Positions 47,991 through 56,224 of a DNA stretch of 64,000 nt are shown here, piece after piece. The stretch is from the NCBI RefSeq assembly GCF_029643425.1, contig NZ_CP119106.1, positions 1,860,001-1,924,000 of the forward strand. Direction: 5' to 3'. This stretch comes from Isoptericola sp. AK164 (GTDB lineage Bacteria; Actinomycetota; Actinomycetes; Actinomycetales; Cellulomonadaceae). Positions within the stretch are counted from its first letter, which is position 1. Each line of letters begins with the position of its first letter. The position numbers and the translations under genes were made by a program. The notes beneath the pieces were generated by a model. That model was given only the letters and a program-made list of their open reading frames with translations. It was not told the DNA's origin and did not search any database.

Positions 47991-49207
47991 CGGTCCTCCC
48001 CTCCGCGCAGGCGCGGACCGCGGCCCAGGAGCCACGTGGCCCGCCCGGCGAGCAGGTCCTGGCGCACCGCACCGTCGCCGAGCGCCTCGGACGCGGCCAC
48101 GGCCATCTCGTACACGGCCAGCACCCGGGCGGTGACCTGCGACCAGTCGAAGCCGCGCACGAACCGGTGGGCCCGCCGTCGGCGCTCCTCGGTCCCGTCC
48201 GGGTCCGCGAGCGCCGCCAGGACCGTGGCGGCCAGGTCCTGCGGGTCGCCGGTGCGGAACAGGCGTCCGGCGGCACCGTCGTCGAGCACGCGGCGGAACG
48301 CGCCCAGGTCGCTGGCGACGACGCCGGCGCCGGCGCTCATCGCCTCGACCAGGACGATGCCGAAGCTCTCGCCGCCCGTCTGCGGGGCGATGTAGAGGTC
48401 CGCGGACGCCAGCAGCGTGGCCTTGTCGGCGTCGCTGACGCCGCCGAGCCACTCGAACGCGCCGGCGTGCTCGCCCAGGGCGGCCTCGGCGTCGGCACGA
48501 CCCTCGTCGCCGCGCCCGGCGACGAGGAAGCGGGCGCCCGGCACCTCGGCCAGGATGCGGGGTGCGGCGGCGGCCAGGACCTGCAGCCCCTTGCGCGGCT
48601 CGTCGAGCCGGCCGAGGAACGCCACGGTGGGCGCCTCCGGCGTGCCCTGCCAGCGGGGCGCGGGCGGCACGTCGAAGTCGTCGACGTACACCCCGTTGGG
48701 CACCACGACGGCGTCCCCGCCGAGGTGCTCGACCAGCGTGCGGCGCGCGTCCTCGGACACCGCGATGCGCGCCGAGATCTTCTCCAGCGACTGGCGCAGC
48801 AGCGGGTGCGCGATCTGCAGGGCGCGCGACCGCACCTGGGAGGTGTGGAAGGTCGCCACCACGGGGCCGTCGGCGACCCACAGGGCCAGCATGGACAGCG
48901 ACGGGGTCATGGGTTCGTGCAGGTGCAGCACGTCGAACCGCCCCGCGTCGATCCAGCGCCGCACGCGAGCGGCGGCGCGGGGCCCGAAGGCCAGGCGCGC
49001 GACCGAGCCGTTGTAGCGCACCGGGACCGCGCGGCCGGCCGGGGTGACGACGTCGGGCACCTCGGTGTCCTCGTCGGCCGGGGCCAGGACGGAGACCTCG
49101 TGGCCGCCGTCGCGCAGCGCCTCGGCGAGGTCGCGCACGTGGAACTGCACGCCGCCGGGGGCGTCGAAGGAGTAGGGGCACACGATGCCCACGCGCAGGG
49201 GCCGCAT
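47987..49207 (-). CDS. pimA: Phosphatidylinositol mannosyltransferase PimA
   Basis: A 406-residue GT4 glycosyltransferase that adds the first mannose to phosphatidylinositol from GDP-mannose at the inner membrane face. VCPYSFDAPGGVQFHVRDLA at the N-terminus, HLHEPMTPSLSMLAL, VAFLGRLDEPRKGL and PQTGGESFGIVLVEAMSAG (the donor-site EX7E) are diagnostic. ATG 49207 overlaps the acyltransferase stop by 1 nt. Its position after pgsA and the acyltransferase fixes the assignment. Confidence 0.96.
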   Translation of the reverse strand: MRPLRVGIVCPYSFDAPGGVQFHVRDLAEALRDGGHEVSVLAPADEDTEVPDVVTPAGRAVPVRYNGSVARLAFGPRAAARVRRWIDAGRFDVLHLHEPMTPSLSMLALWVADGPVVATFHTSQVRSRALQIAHPLLRQSLEKISARIAVSEDARRTLVEHLGGDAVVVPNGVYVDDFDVPPAPRWQGTPEAPTVAFLGRLDEPRKGLQVLAAAAPRILAEVPGARFLVAGRGDEGRADAEAALGEHAGAFEWLGGVSDADKATLLASADLYIAPQTGGESFGIVLVEAMSAGAGVVASDLGAFRRVLDDGAAGRLFRTGDPQDLAATVLAALADPDGTEERRRRAHRFVRGFDWSQVTARVLAVYEMAVAASEALGDGAVRQDLLAGRATWLLGRGPRLRGGEDR

Positions 49208-50157
49208 CAGATCTCCCCCGCCCGCGCCCTGGTCCGGGCGTAGCGCTCGGGGTCGAGGTCGTCGACGAAGACCTTCTGCAGCATGTGCCAGTCGGCCGTG
49301 CGCTCGACGAGGAACTCCCCCACGGCGTCCACCCAGCCCTGGGTGAGCCGGGCGATCTGGGTGCGGCGGTCGCCGGCGTCGGGCACCGGGACCGGCGGCA
49401 GGAACCGGACGACGATCCCCCAGGCCGACCCGGCCCGCCGACGACGCTCGCCGTGCAGGCGCTCGTGGAAGACGCCCACGGGGACCAGCGGTGCACCGGC
49501 GGCCAGGGCGAGAGCGGCGGGGCCCGCCGCGACGCGCGCGCGGTGACCGCGCAGGTCGACCTCGACGCCCCGGGCCGTCAGGTCCCGGTCGGCCAGCAGC
49601 GGGACGAGCCGGGGGCCGTCCTCGGCGCCGCGCACGAGGTCGCGGAAGACCCCGTCGTCGCCCAGGGCCAGCACGTCGATGCCGATCGAGCGGCGGAACG
49701 CGACGAACTCGGTGAACAGCGCGGCGGGCTCGAGCCGTTCGGCCACCGTCAGCACGGGCGCCAGGTGCGGGGTCGCCCACGCGCCGGCGAGGTCCCAGTT
49801 GCCCGCGTGCGTCAGTGCCAGCACCACCGAGCCGCCGTCGTCGAGCACCGGCCGGACGTTCTCCTCGCCCTCGGCGCGCACGCGGGCGGCGAGCTGGTCG
49901 GCGTCGGCGCCCTGGAGGGTGAACGCCTCGCGGAAGTAGCGCAGGTAGCGGCGCATGCCCTCGCGGGACAGCCGGCGTACGGCCCGGGCGTCCAGGTCGG
50001 GCCGGATACGGGCGTAGTTCGCCTCCAGCCGGCGCACCCCGGCGCCGTGGCGCAGCCAGGTCAGGTCCGCGGCCAGGGTGGCGGCCGCCCGCAGCACCGG
50101 TTCGGGCACCCGGTGGGCGTGCCGCCAGGCGAACGTGTACAGCGCGGCGACGTCCAT
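49207..50157 (-). CDS. Phosphatidylinositol mannoside acyltransferase (PatA-like)
   Basis: A 316-residue LpxL-type acyltransferase. LALTHAGNWDLAG carries the HX4D catalytic motif, and PLLADRDLTARGVEVDLRG and GAPLVPVGVFHERLHGE are family blocks. It should transfer palmitate to the mannose of PIM1/PIM2, as shown for PatA (Rv2611c). The order pgsA-acyltransferase-pimA with 1-nt overlaps on both sides shows a tightly coupled lipid operon. Confidence 0.94.
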   Translation of the reverse strand: MDVAALYTFAWRHAHRVPEPVLRAAATLAADLTWLRHGAGVRRLEANYARIRPDLDARAVRRLSREGMRRYLRYFREAFTLQGADADQLAARVRAEGEENVRPVLDDGGSVVLALTHAGNWDLAGAWATPHLAPVLTVAERLEPAALFTEFVAFRRSIGIDVLALGDDGVFRDLVRGAEDGPRLVPLLADRDLTARGVEVDLRGHRARVAAGPAALALAAGAPLVPVGVFHERLHGERRRRAGSAWGIVVRFLPPVPVPDAGDRRTQIARLTQGWVDAVGEFLVERTADWHMLQKVFVDDLDPERYARTRARAGEI

Positions 50158-50795
50158 CAGGCCTCCTCGAGGTCCGGGCGACCGCCCAGGTGGATCTGGC
50201 GGCGGACCGTCGCGATGCGCTGCACCACGGTGACCAGGCTCGCCGCCGCCAGCAGGGTCAGCACCACGACGGTCACCAGGACGGGCAGCCCGACCTGCAC
50301 GAACGCGGTGGGCGCCAGGGCGATCACCAGGCGGTCGGTGCGCGCGGCGATGCCGACGTCCGCCGTCGCCCCCACCGACTCGGCGCGCGCCCGCGCGTAC
50401 GGCACCACCGAGCCCAGCACGAGGCAGGCCAGGGCGGCCGTCGTGCCCCAGGTGGCGTACGGCACCTCGGGGTGCAGCACGAACCACAGGGTGATGCCCG
50501 CGAAGACGGCGCCGTCGGAGATCCGGTCCAGCGTCGAGTCCAGGAACGCACCCCACGGGCCGGTCCGCCCGCTGAGGCGCGCCATCACGCCGTCGAGCGA
50601 GTCGGTCAGGGCGAACAGCCCGACGAGGATCCCGCCGAGCAGCAGGTGACCGGTCGGCAGCAGGGTCAGGGCGAGCACGGTCACGACGACGGTCCCGGCG
50701 ACGGTCACCGCGTCCGGGGACACGCCCCGGCGGAGCAGCAGGTGCGCCAGCGGGGTGAACAGTCGCTGCATGGTGGCCCGCAGGCGGCCGAACAT
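50157..50795 (-). CDS. pgsA: Phosphatidylinositol phosphate synthase
   Basis: A 212-residue CDP-alcohol phosphatidyltransferase with about six membrane helices. The signature D-x2-DG-x2-AR-x8-G-x3-D-x3-D is complete in DSLDGVMARLSGRTGPWGAF and the following LDSTLDRISD. In actinobacteria this position encodes the enzyme that joins CDP-diacylglycerol to inositol-3-phosphate, the first step towards PI and PIMs. ATG with a GAGGAG-type site upstream; TACCCT (about 50843-50848, minus strand) is a candidate -10. Confidence 0.95.
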   Translation of the reverse strand: MFGRLRATMQRLFTPLAHLLLRRGVSPDAVTVAGTVVVTVLALTLLPTGHLLLGGILVGLFALTDSLDGVMARLSGRTGPWGAFLDSTLDRISDGAVFAGITLWFVLHPEVPYATWGTTAALACLVLGSVVPYARARAESVGATADVGIAARTDRLVIALAPTAFVQVGLPVLVTVVVLTLLAAASLVTVVQRIATVRRQIHLGGRPDLEEA

Positions 50796-50861
50796 GGGTG
50801 CTCCTCGGTCTCTCGTGACGCCGGCGCCGACCGGCGCCGCCAGGGTAGCGGTCCGGTCGGC

Positions 50862-51425
50862 TCAGGCGGCGGGCCACGCCGCGGCGAGGCGCTCGCGGGT
50901 GTCCGCGAGGAGCTCCGGCAGCGACTTCGTCCGCCCGACCACGGGCAGGAAGTTCGCGTCGCCGAGCCAGCGGGGCACCACGTGCTGGTGCAGGTGCGCG
51001 GCGATGCCGGCCCCGGCGACCTCGCCCTGGTTCATCCCGAGGTTGAACCCGGCCGGGGCGTAGAGCTGCCGCACGACCTGCATCGCCGTCTGCGTCAGCT
51101 CGGCCAGCTCGAGCGTCTCCTCCGGCGTCAGGTCCGGGTAGTCCGAGACGTGCCGGTACGGCAGCACCATCAGGTGTGCGCTGTTGTACGGGTACAGGTT
51201 CAGCACCACGTAGCACGTCGTCCCCCGGGCGACGAGGAGGCCGTCGACGTCGTCGCCCGCCGGGATGCGGCAGAACGGGCACTGCGCCACCGAGGAGTCG
51301 GCCGGCTTGTCCTGCCCACCGATGTAGACCATGCGGTGCGGCGTCCACAGCCGCGCCATGTCGTCCTCCGGCGGGCCGAACCGGTCCGCCGGCACCAGCT
51401 CGGGTCCGGTCTCCGGGTCCGTCAC
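50862..51425 (-). CDS. HIT-family hydrolase/phosphorylase (Rv2613c-like)
   Basis: A 187-residue histidine-triad protein. AAHLHQHVVPRW is the HxHxHxx triad, preceded by NLYPYNSAHLMVLPYRH; the QCPFCRI segment near residue 50 may bind zinc. The mycobacterial homologue has been described as a diadenosine tetraphosphate phosphorylase. GTG start lies 1 nt after the thrS stop, so it is co-transcribed with thrS and then the PIM lipid operon. Confidence 0.94.
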   Translation of the reverse strand: MTDPETGPELVPADRFGPPEDDMARLWTPHRMVYIGGQDKPADSSVAQCPFCRIPAGDDVDGLLVARGTTCYVVLNLYPYNSAHLMVLPYRHVSDYPDLTPEETLELAELTQTAMQVVRQLYAPAGFNLGMNQGEVAGAGIAAHLHQHVVPRWLGDANFLPVVGRTKSLPELLADTRERLAAAWPAA

Positions 51426-51426
51426 G

Positions 51427-53442
51427 TCAGACCTGCTCGCGCTCGCGGACGGCGGTGACGATGCGCTCGACGGCCTGGTCCACCGGCACGCCGTTCTCCT
51501 GGGTCCCGTCGCGGAACCGGAACGAGACCGCGCCGGCCTCGGCGTCCTCTCCCCCGGCGATGAGGACGAACGGCACCTTCTGCTTGGCCGCGTTGCGGAT
51601 CTTCTTGCCGAACCGGTCGTCGGAGACGTCGAGCTCGGCCCGGATGCCCTGGGCCCGCAGCCGGGCCACCACGTCGCCCAGGTAGTCGTCGAAGGCCTCG
51701 GCCACGGGCACGGCCAGTACCTGCACGGGGGCGAGCCAGGCCGGGAAGGCCCCGGCGTAGTGCTCGAGCAGGACGGCGAAGAACCGTTCGATGGAGCCGA
51801 AGAGCGCGCGGTGGATCATCACCGGGCGCTGCCGGGTGCCGTCCGCGGCGGTGTACTCCAGGTCGAACTTCTCCGGCAGGTTGAAGTCGAGCTGGATCGT
51901 CGACATCTGCCAGGTGCGGCCGATGGCGTCCTTGGCCTGCACCGAGATCTTCGGGCCGTAGAAGGCGGCCCCGCCCGGGTCCGGCACGAGGTCCAGGCCG
52001 GAGGCGGTGGCGACCTCCTCCAGGGTGCGGGTCGCCTCCTCCCAGGCCTCGTCGTGGCCGACCGACTTCTCCGGGTCGCGGGTGGACAGCTCGAGGTAGA
52101 AGTCGTCCAGGCCGTAGTCCTTGAGCAGGTCCAGGACGAAGGTCAGCGTGGTGGCGAGCTCGTCGCGCATCTGGTCGCGGGTGCAGTAGATGTGCGCGTC
52201 GTCCTGGGTGAAGCCGCGGGCGCGGGTCAGCCCGTGCACGACGCCGGACTTCTCGTACCGGTAGACGGTCCCGAACTCGAACAGGCGCAGCGGCAGCTCG
52301 CGGTAGGAGCGACCGCGCGAGTCGAAGATCAGGTTGTGCATCGGGCAGTTCATCGGCTTGAGGTAGTAGTCCTGGCCGGGCTTGCGCACGGTGCCGTCGT
52401 CGTCGAGCTCGGCGTCCAGGTGCATCGGCGGGTACATCCCGTCCGCGTACCAGTCCAGGTGCCCGGAGGTCTCGAACAGCCGTCCCTTGGTGATGTGCGG
52501 GCTCGCCACGAACGAGTAGCCGCCCTCGACGTGCTTGCGCCGGGAGTAGTCCTCCATCTCGGTGCGCACGATGCCGCCCTTGGGGTGGAACACCGCCAGC
52601 CCGGAGCCGATCTCGTCGGGGAAGCTGAACAGGTCCATCTCGCTGCCCAGGCGGCGGTGGTCGCGGCGCTCGGCCTCCGCGAGGCGCACGAGGTAGGCCT
52701 TGAGCTCGTCCTTGCTCGGCCAGGCGGTGCCGTAGACCCGCTGCAGCTGCGGGTTCTTCTCGCTGCCGCGCCAGTAGGCCGCCGCCGAGCGCATGAGCTG
52801 CACGCCGTTGCCGATGAGCTTCGTCGAGGGCAGGTGCGGTCCCCGGCACAGGTCGGACCAGACGACCTGCTCGCTGTCGCGACCGGCGCCGCGCACGTTG
52901 TCGTAGATGGTCAGCTCGCCGCCGCCGACCTCGACCGACGATCCGTCCTCGTCGGAGGAGCCTCCCTTGAGGCCGATGAGCTCGAGCTTGTACGGCTCGG
53001 CGGCCAGCTCGGCGCGTGCCTCGTCCTCGGTCACCACGCGACGGCGGAAGGTCTGGCCCTCCTTGACGATGCGGGCCATCGCCTTGTCGAGCTTCTTGAG
53101 GTCCTCGGGGGTGAACGGCTCGACGACGTCGAAGTCGTAGTAGAAGCCGTCGGTCACCGGCGGGCCGATACCGAGCCGCGCGTCGGGGTTCACCTGCTGC
53201 ACCGCCTGGGCCAGCACGTGCGCCGCGCTGTGGCGCAGCACCGCCAGGCCGTCCGGCGAGTCGACGGTCACGGGCTCGACGACGGTGCCGGCCGCGAGCT
53301 CGCGGGACAGGTCCAGCAGCTCGCCGTCGACGCGCATCACCACCACCTCGCGCCGGTCGGCGAAGAGCTCGGTGCCCGTGGTCGTGGTCTCCACCGTCAC
53401 CGCATCAGAGGGCCGGGTGGGGTTCGCGACGACGTCGGACAC
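51427..53442 (-). CDS. thrS: Threonyl-tRNA synthetase
   Basis: A 671-residue class IIa synthetase. It contains a TGS-like N-terminal part, an editing domain with [13 protein letters not shown] and [15 protein letters not shown], and catalytic zinc ligands in [15 protein letters not shown]-type and [12 protein letters not shown] segments; the anticodon domain is at the C-terminus. GTG 53442 has AAGGAG 7 nt upstream. TACGAT (53524-53529, minus strand) is a likely -10, leaving a leader of about 75 nt; no T-box is apparent. Confidence 0.98.
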   Translation of the reverse strand: MSDVVANPTRPSDAVTVETTTTGTELFADRREVVVMRVDGELLDLSRELAAGTVVEPVTVDSPDGLAVLRHSAAHVLAQAVQQVNPDARLGIGPPVTDGFYYDFDVVEPFTPEDLKKLDKAMARIVKEGQTFRRRVVTEDEARAELAAEPYKLELIGLKGGSSDEDGSSVEVGGGELTIYDNVRGAGRDSEQVVWSDLCRGPHLPSTKLIGNGVQLMRSAAAYWRGSEKNPQLQRVYGTAWPSKDELKAYLVRLAEAERRDHRRLGSEMDLFSFPDEIGSGLAVFHPKGGIVRTEMEDYSRRKHVEGGYSFVASPHITKGRLFETSGHLDWYADGMYPPMHLDAELDDDGTVRKPGQDYYLKPMNCPMHNLIFDSRGRSYRELPLRLFEFGTVYRYEKSGVVHGLTRARGFTQDDAHIYCTRDQMRDELATTLTFVLDLLKDYGLDDFYLELSTRDPEKSVGHDEAWEEATRTLEEVATASGLDLVPDPGGAAFYGPKISVQAKDAIGRTWQMSTIQLDFNLPEKFDLEYTAADGTRQRPVMIHRALFGSIERFFAVLLEHYAGAFPAWLAPVQVLAVPVAEAFDDYLGDVVARLRAQGIRAELDVSDDRFGKKIRNAAKQKVPFVLIAGGEDAEAGAVSFRFRDGTQENGVPVDQAVERIVTAVREREQV

Positions 53443-53745
53443 GGTGGTGCTCCTTGTGCTGGTGGTCGGGGGTGGCGGCCCTGGGGACCGCCGAGGGGCG
53501 CCGCCCGGTGGCGACGCCCCCTCGATCGTACCGACCCGGCGCCCGCGGGAGCGACGTGCACGGTCCCGCGCGCGTCCACCCGGAGGGGCGTGTCGGGCGA
53601 CCGACGCCCCGAGCATTCCTGTGAAGGGATTCACATGCTCCCGTCTTCCCAGGTCAGCAGTTGTGGTCTTACCATAGAGACAGGCGCCGGATCGGCGTCG
53701 AGAAACCGGCCGCGAGGGACGCGACCCGGAACCTCGGAGGGGAAC
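53443..53745. other. Intergenic region thrS / small membrane protein gene
   Basis: About 300 bp between divergent genes. It holds the thrS promoter (-10 at 53524-53529, minus strand), a CRP/GlxR-type palindrome at 53620-53635, an AT-richer segment at 53655-53685 that probably contains the promoter of the small membrane protein gene, and that gene's ribosome binding site (GGAGGGG). No ORF of note lies here. Confidence 0.55.
53620..53635. promoter_or_regulatory. CRP/GlxR-type operator
   Basis: TGTGAAGGGATTCACA is an exact TGTGA-N6-TCACA palindrome, the consensus of CRP-FNR family regulators, including actinobacterial CRP/GlxR. It lies 110 bp before the ATG of the small membrane protein gene and about 178 bp before thrS. 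The first is the likelier target. Confidence 0.7.
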
Positions 53746-54219
53746 ATGACCACCATCGACCGCACCACGACCACCAGCACCACCGGCAACCGCGCGGTGC
53801 GCATCGTCGGCATCCTCGGCCTCGTCGCCGGGCTGGTGATGATCCTCGCCGGCGCCGTCACCTGGGCCACGGTCAGCTCGCAGCTCAGCGCCCAGAACAT
53901 CACCGTCTCCGAGGACGCCGCGTTCCTCGGCGGGGACGTCGTCGACGGCCCGTTCTCCGCCTACGCCCAGGCGCAGATCATCGACGAGCACGCGCTGGCC
54001 GCGACGGACGGGCTCACCTACGCCGAGCTCGACCGCGAGGACCCGCTGCGCGACACCGCGATGAACGCCTCCTTCCTGCGGGCGTCGCTGTTCACCTCGG
54101 TCGTCGCCTACGGCGTGAGCGCGCTGGTCATCGGTCTCGGCGTCGTGGTCGGGGTCTTCGGCTGGTCGCTGCGCTCGCTGGCCGCCGAGCCGGCCGCGAA
54201 GCCCGCCGCCACCGCCTGA
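53746..54219 (+). CDS. Small two-helix membrane protein
   Basis: A 157-residue protein with a Thr/Ser-rich N-terminus, a membrane helix at about 18-45, an extracytoplasmic loop ([20 protein letters not shown] onward) and a second helix at about 120-145. Homologues in actinobacteria are often labelled aromatic ring-opening dioxygenase LigA, which I believe is a naming error because nothing dioxygenase-like is visible. GGAGGGG precedes the ATG at 6 nt. It is monocistronic, with a CRP-type site upstream and a terminator downstream. Function unknown. Confidence 0.85.
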   Translation: MTTIDRTTTTSTTGNRAVRIVGILGLVAGLVMILAGAVTWATVSSQLSAQNITVSEDAAFLGGDVVDGPFSAYAQAQIIDEHALAATDGLTYAELDREDPLRDTAMNASFLRASLFTSVVAYGVSALVIGLGVVVGVFGWSLRSLAAEPAAKPAATA

Positions 54220-54245
54220 CCACCACGGCCTGACCGGCCTCGCGC

Positions 54246-54276
54246 AGGGCCCGCTCCCCCACGGGGGGCGGGCCCT
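54246..54276 (+). terminator. GC-rich hairpin terminator
   Basis: Arms 54246-54260 and 54263-54276 pair through about 14 positions, with one G-T wobble and a tiny loop. It starts 26 nt after the small membrane protein stop and ends before the UDG promoter. It has no T-tract. Confidence 0.75.
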
Positions 54277-54310
54277 CGCCGTGCCCGGACCGACCCGGCA
54301 GGATGGCCCC

Positions 54311-55117
54311 GTGGAGACCTCCGACGGATCCGGCGGCCCGCCCGCGGCGGCCCGGACGGCACCGACCCTCGACGAGCTCGACGCGCTCGTCGTCTCGTGC
54401 CGCGCCTGCCCTCGCCTCGTCGCCTGGCGCGAGCAGGTCGGCCGGGAGAAGCGCGCGGCGTTCCGCGACCAGACCTACTGGGCCCGCCCGGTCCCGGGCT
54501 TCGGCGACACCCGCGCCGCCGTCGTCGTCGTGGGCCTCGCCCCCGCCGCCCACGGCGCGAACCGCACGGGCCGCATGTTCACCGGCGACCGCAGCGGCGA
54601 CTTCCTGTTCGCCGCGCTGCACCGCACCGGGTTCGCCAGCCGGCCCGACGCGACAGGGCGAGACGACGGCATGGTCCTCGACGGCGTGCGCCTGGTGGCG
54701 CCGGTGCGGTGCGTCCCGCCCGACAACCGGCCCACCCCTGACGAACGCCGCCGGTGCGCACCCTTCCTGGCCCGCGAGCTGGAGCTCCTCGCGCCGACGC
54801 TGCAGGTCGCGGTCGCGCTCGGCGCCCTCGGCTGGAACGCGCTGCTCGCCGCCCTGGCCGGCCAGGGCTGGGCGGTGCCGCGGCCACGACCGCGGTTCGG
54901 GCACGGGGCCGCGATCGATCTCGCACCGGACGACGGCGGACCGGGACGCCTCGCGGTGCTCGGCAGCTACCACGTGTCCCCGCACAACACCTCGACGGGT
55001 CGGCTGACCCCCGCCATGCTCGACGCCGTGCTGGACCGGGCGGCGGCGCTCACCGGCCGGGGACGTCCCCCGGCTCCACCGGCTGCCCCGCCGACGGTGC
55101 GGCAGCCACCGCGGTGA
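54311..55117 (+). CDS. Uracil-DNA glycosylase, family 5 (UDGb)
   Basis: A 268-residue base-excision repair enzyme. [19 protein letters not shown] (about residues 75-93) is the UDGb active-site block, which lacks the usual activating Asp, and [16 protein letters not shown] is the second motif. Four cysteines (C30 and C33 in the CRACPRL segment, then VRCVPP and RRCAPF) fit the family's [4Fe-4S] cluster. GTG 54311 is chosen: CAGGAT ends 6 nt before it, a leaderless arrangement. The 3' end overlaps the convergent OsmC gene by 68 bp. Confidence 0.95.
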   Translation: METSDGSGGPPAAARTAPTLDELDALVVSCRACPRLVAWREQVGREKRAAFRDQTYWARPVPGFGDTRAAVVVVGLAPAAHGANRTGRMFTGDRSGDFLFAALHRTGFASRPDATGRDDGMVLDGVRLVAPVRCVPPDNRPTPDERRRCAPFLARELELLAPTLQVAVALGALGWNALLAALAGQGWAVPRPRPRFGHGAAIDLAPDDGGPGRLAVLGSYHVSPHNTSTGRLTPAMLDAVLDRAAALTGRGRPPAPPAAPPTVRQPPR

Positions 55118-55541
55118 CGGTGCCGCTGACCTCGCACACCGCCGCCAGGGTGTTGTAGACCGTGCCGAACTTGCGCAGGTTGGCGTGCACCAGCTCCACC
55201 CGGCGGGCCGGCTCCTCGGTGACCACCCGCAGGTCGTAGCGGATCGCCACGAACCGCGGCGGAGAGTCCTGGCGCCGGAGCTCGACGTCGACGGCGGCCG
55301 CGTCGTAGGCGAAGTCCAGCAGCGCCCCGGACCGCGCCAGGTTCTTGAGCAGGCAGGCGGCGAAGGCCCCGCCGAGCAGGTCCGCCGGACCCGGCGCCCC
55401 GGTCGACGGCGACGCCCAGGCCGCGTCCACCGGCACGGCCGTCCCGCCCGCGACGACCTCCGCGTCGCCCCGGGCCACGGATCGCGCCGAGACCCGGTAC
55501 ACGAGCGGTGCGGCACCCGAGCCGCCGGCCGGCGTGCTCAC
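55050..55541 (-). CDS. OsmC-family protein
   Basis: A 163-residue protein. PVDAAWASPSTGAPGPADLLGGAFAACLLKNLA holds an OsmC-type cysteine helix (AFAACLL, limited to one visible Cys), with VELVHANLRKFGTVYNTLAAV later. OsmC/Ohr proteins reduce peroxides or carry acyl groups; with only one of the two usual cysteines seen, peroxidase activity is doubtful. GTG 55541 is preferred over GTG 55550 because it overlaps the stop of a small upstream ORF as GTGA. It is convergent with and overlaps the UDG gene. Confidence 0.82.
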   Translation of the reverse strand: MSTPAGGSGAAPLVYRVSARSVARGDAEVVAGGTAVPVDAAWASPSTGAPGPADLLGGAFAACLLKNLARSGALLDFAYDAAAVDVELRRQDSPPRFVAIRYDLRVVTEEPARRVELVHANLRKFGTVYNTLAAVCEVSGTVTAVAAAPSAGQPVEPGDVPGR

Positions 55542-55630
55542 GACGGGCACCCCGTGGTCGCGGCCGCCCGTGTCGCGCCGGCGCAGCACCGGCCCGGACG
55601 CTCGCCGGAGCAGGGCATGGTGGTCCGCAC
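55538..55630 (-). CDS. Cys-rich 30-residue leader ORF upstream of OsmC
   Basis: A short ORF with GTG start at 55630, preceded by a strong GGAAGGAG at 7 nt and a plausible -10 TACGAT (55656-55661, minus strand). The product has four cysteines in 30 residues (positions 7, 15, 16 and 28, including a CC pair). Its stop overlaps the OsmC GTG as GTGA. The signals are better than those of the OsmC gene itself, which suggests a translated leader peptide controlling OsmC by coupling. It could also simply mark a wrong OsmC start. Confidence 0.5.
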   Translation of the reverse strand: MRTTMPCSGERPGRCCAGATRAAATTGCPS

Positions 55631-55684
55631 GTCGACGCTCCTTCCGCTGCCCCCGATCGTACGCCGCACGGCTAGGGTCGGGCC

Positions 55685-56221
55685 GTGACCCACGCACCCG
55701 ATCGCGCCGAACCACCGCTCCGCGCCGACGAGGCGACGACGCTGCGCGCGTTCCTCGACTACCACCGGGACACGCTGCGCCGGAAGACGTCCCGGCTCAC
55801 CGACGTCCAGCTGCGCACCCCGCTGGCGCCCTCGACGATGACGCTCGGCGGACTCCTCAAGCACCTGGCCCACGTCGAGAGCGTCTGGGTCGCGGTGCGA
55901 CTGCGCGGCGGGGACCACCTGCCCCCGTTCGACACCGTCGACTGGTCGGACGACCCCGACTGGGACTGGCACTCCGCCGCCGACGACACCGGCGACGCGC
56001 TGCGCGCGCTGTACGACCGCACCGTCGCCGCGGTCGACGGGCTGCTCGACGCCGCCCTGGCCACCGACGGGCTCGAGCAGCTCTCCGTGCGGGAGGACCG
56101 GCACGGCGGCGGCTCGTTCAGCCTCCGCTGGATCCTGGTGCACCTCGTCGAGGAGTACGCCGGGCACAACGGTCACGCCGACCTGCTGCGCGAGGCGCTG
56201 GACGGGCAGACCGGGGAATAG
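55685..56221 (+). CDS. DinB-like DUF664 protein (mycothiol transferase type)
   Basis: A 178-residue four-helix-bundle protein. FLDYHRDTLRRKTSRLTDVQ, SPTMTLGGLLKHLAHVE-like (histidines of the metal site) and LRWILVHLVEEYAGHNGHAD are typical of the DUF664 branch of the DinB/YfiT superfamily, which in actinobacteria includes mycothiol-dependent S-transferases. Three His residues (KHLAHVE, HLVEEYAGH) can bind a divalent metal. GTG start; TAGGGT at 55673-55678 ends 6 nt upstream: leaderless. Divergent from the OsmC unit. Confidence 0.9.
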   Translation: MTHAPDRAEPPLRADEATTLRAFLDYHRDTLRRKTSRLTDVQLRTPLAPSTMTLGGLLKHLAHVESVWVAVRLRGGDHLPPFDTVDWSDDPDWDWHSAADDTGDALRALYDRTVAAVDGLLDAALATDGLEQLSVREDRHGGGSFSLRWILVHLVEEYAGHNGHADLLREALDGQTGE

Positions 56222-56224
56222 GCC

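Noticed and set aside
53524-53620. T-box or other tRNA-sensing leader before thrS
   Set aside because: The candidate leader is only about 75 nt and has no T-box sequence or terminator/antiterminator pair.
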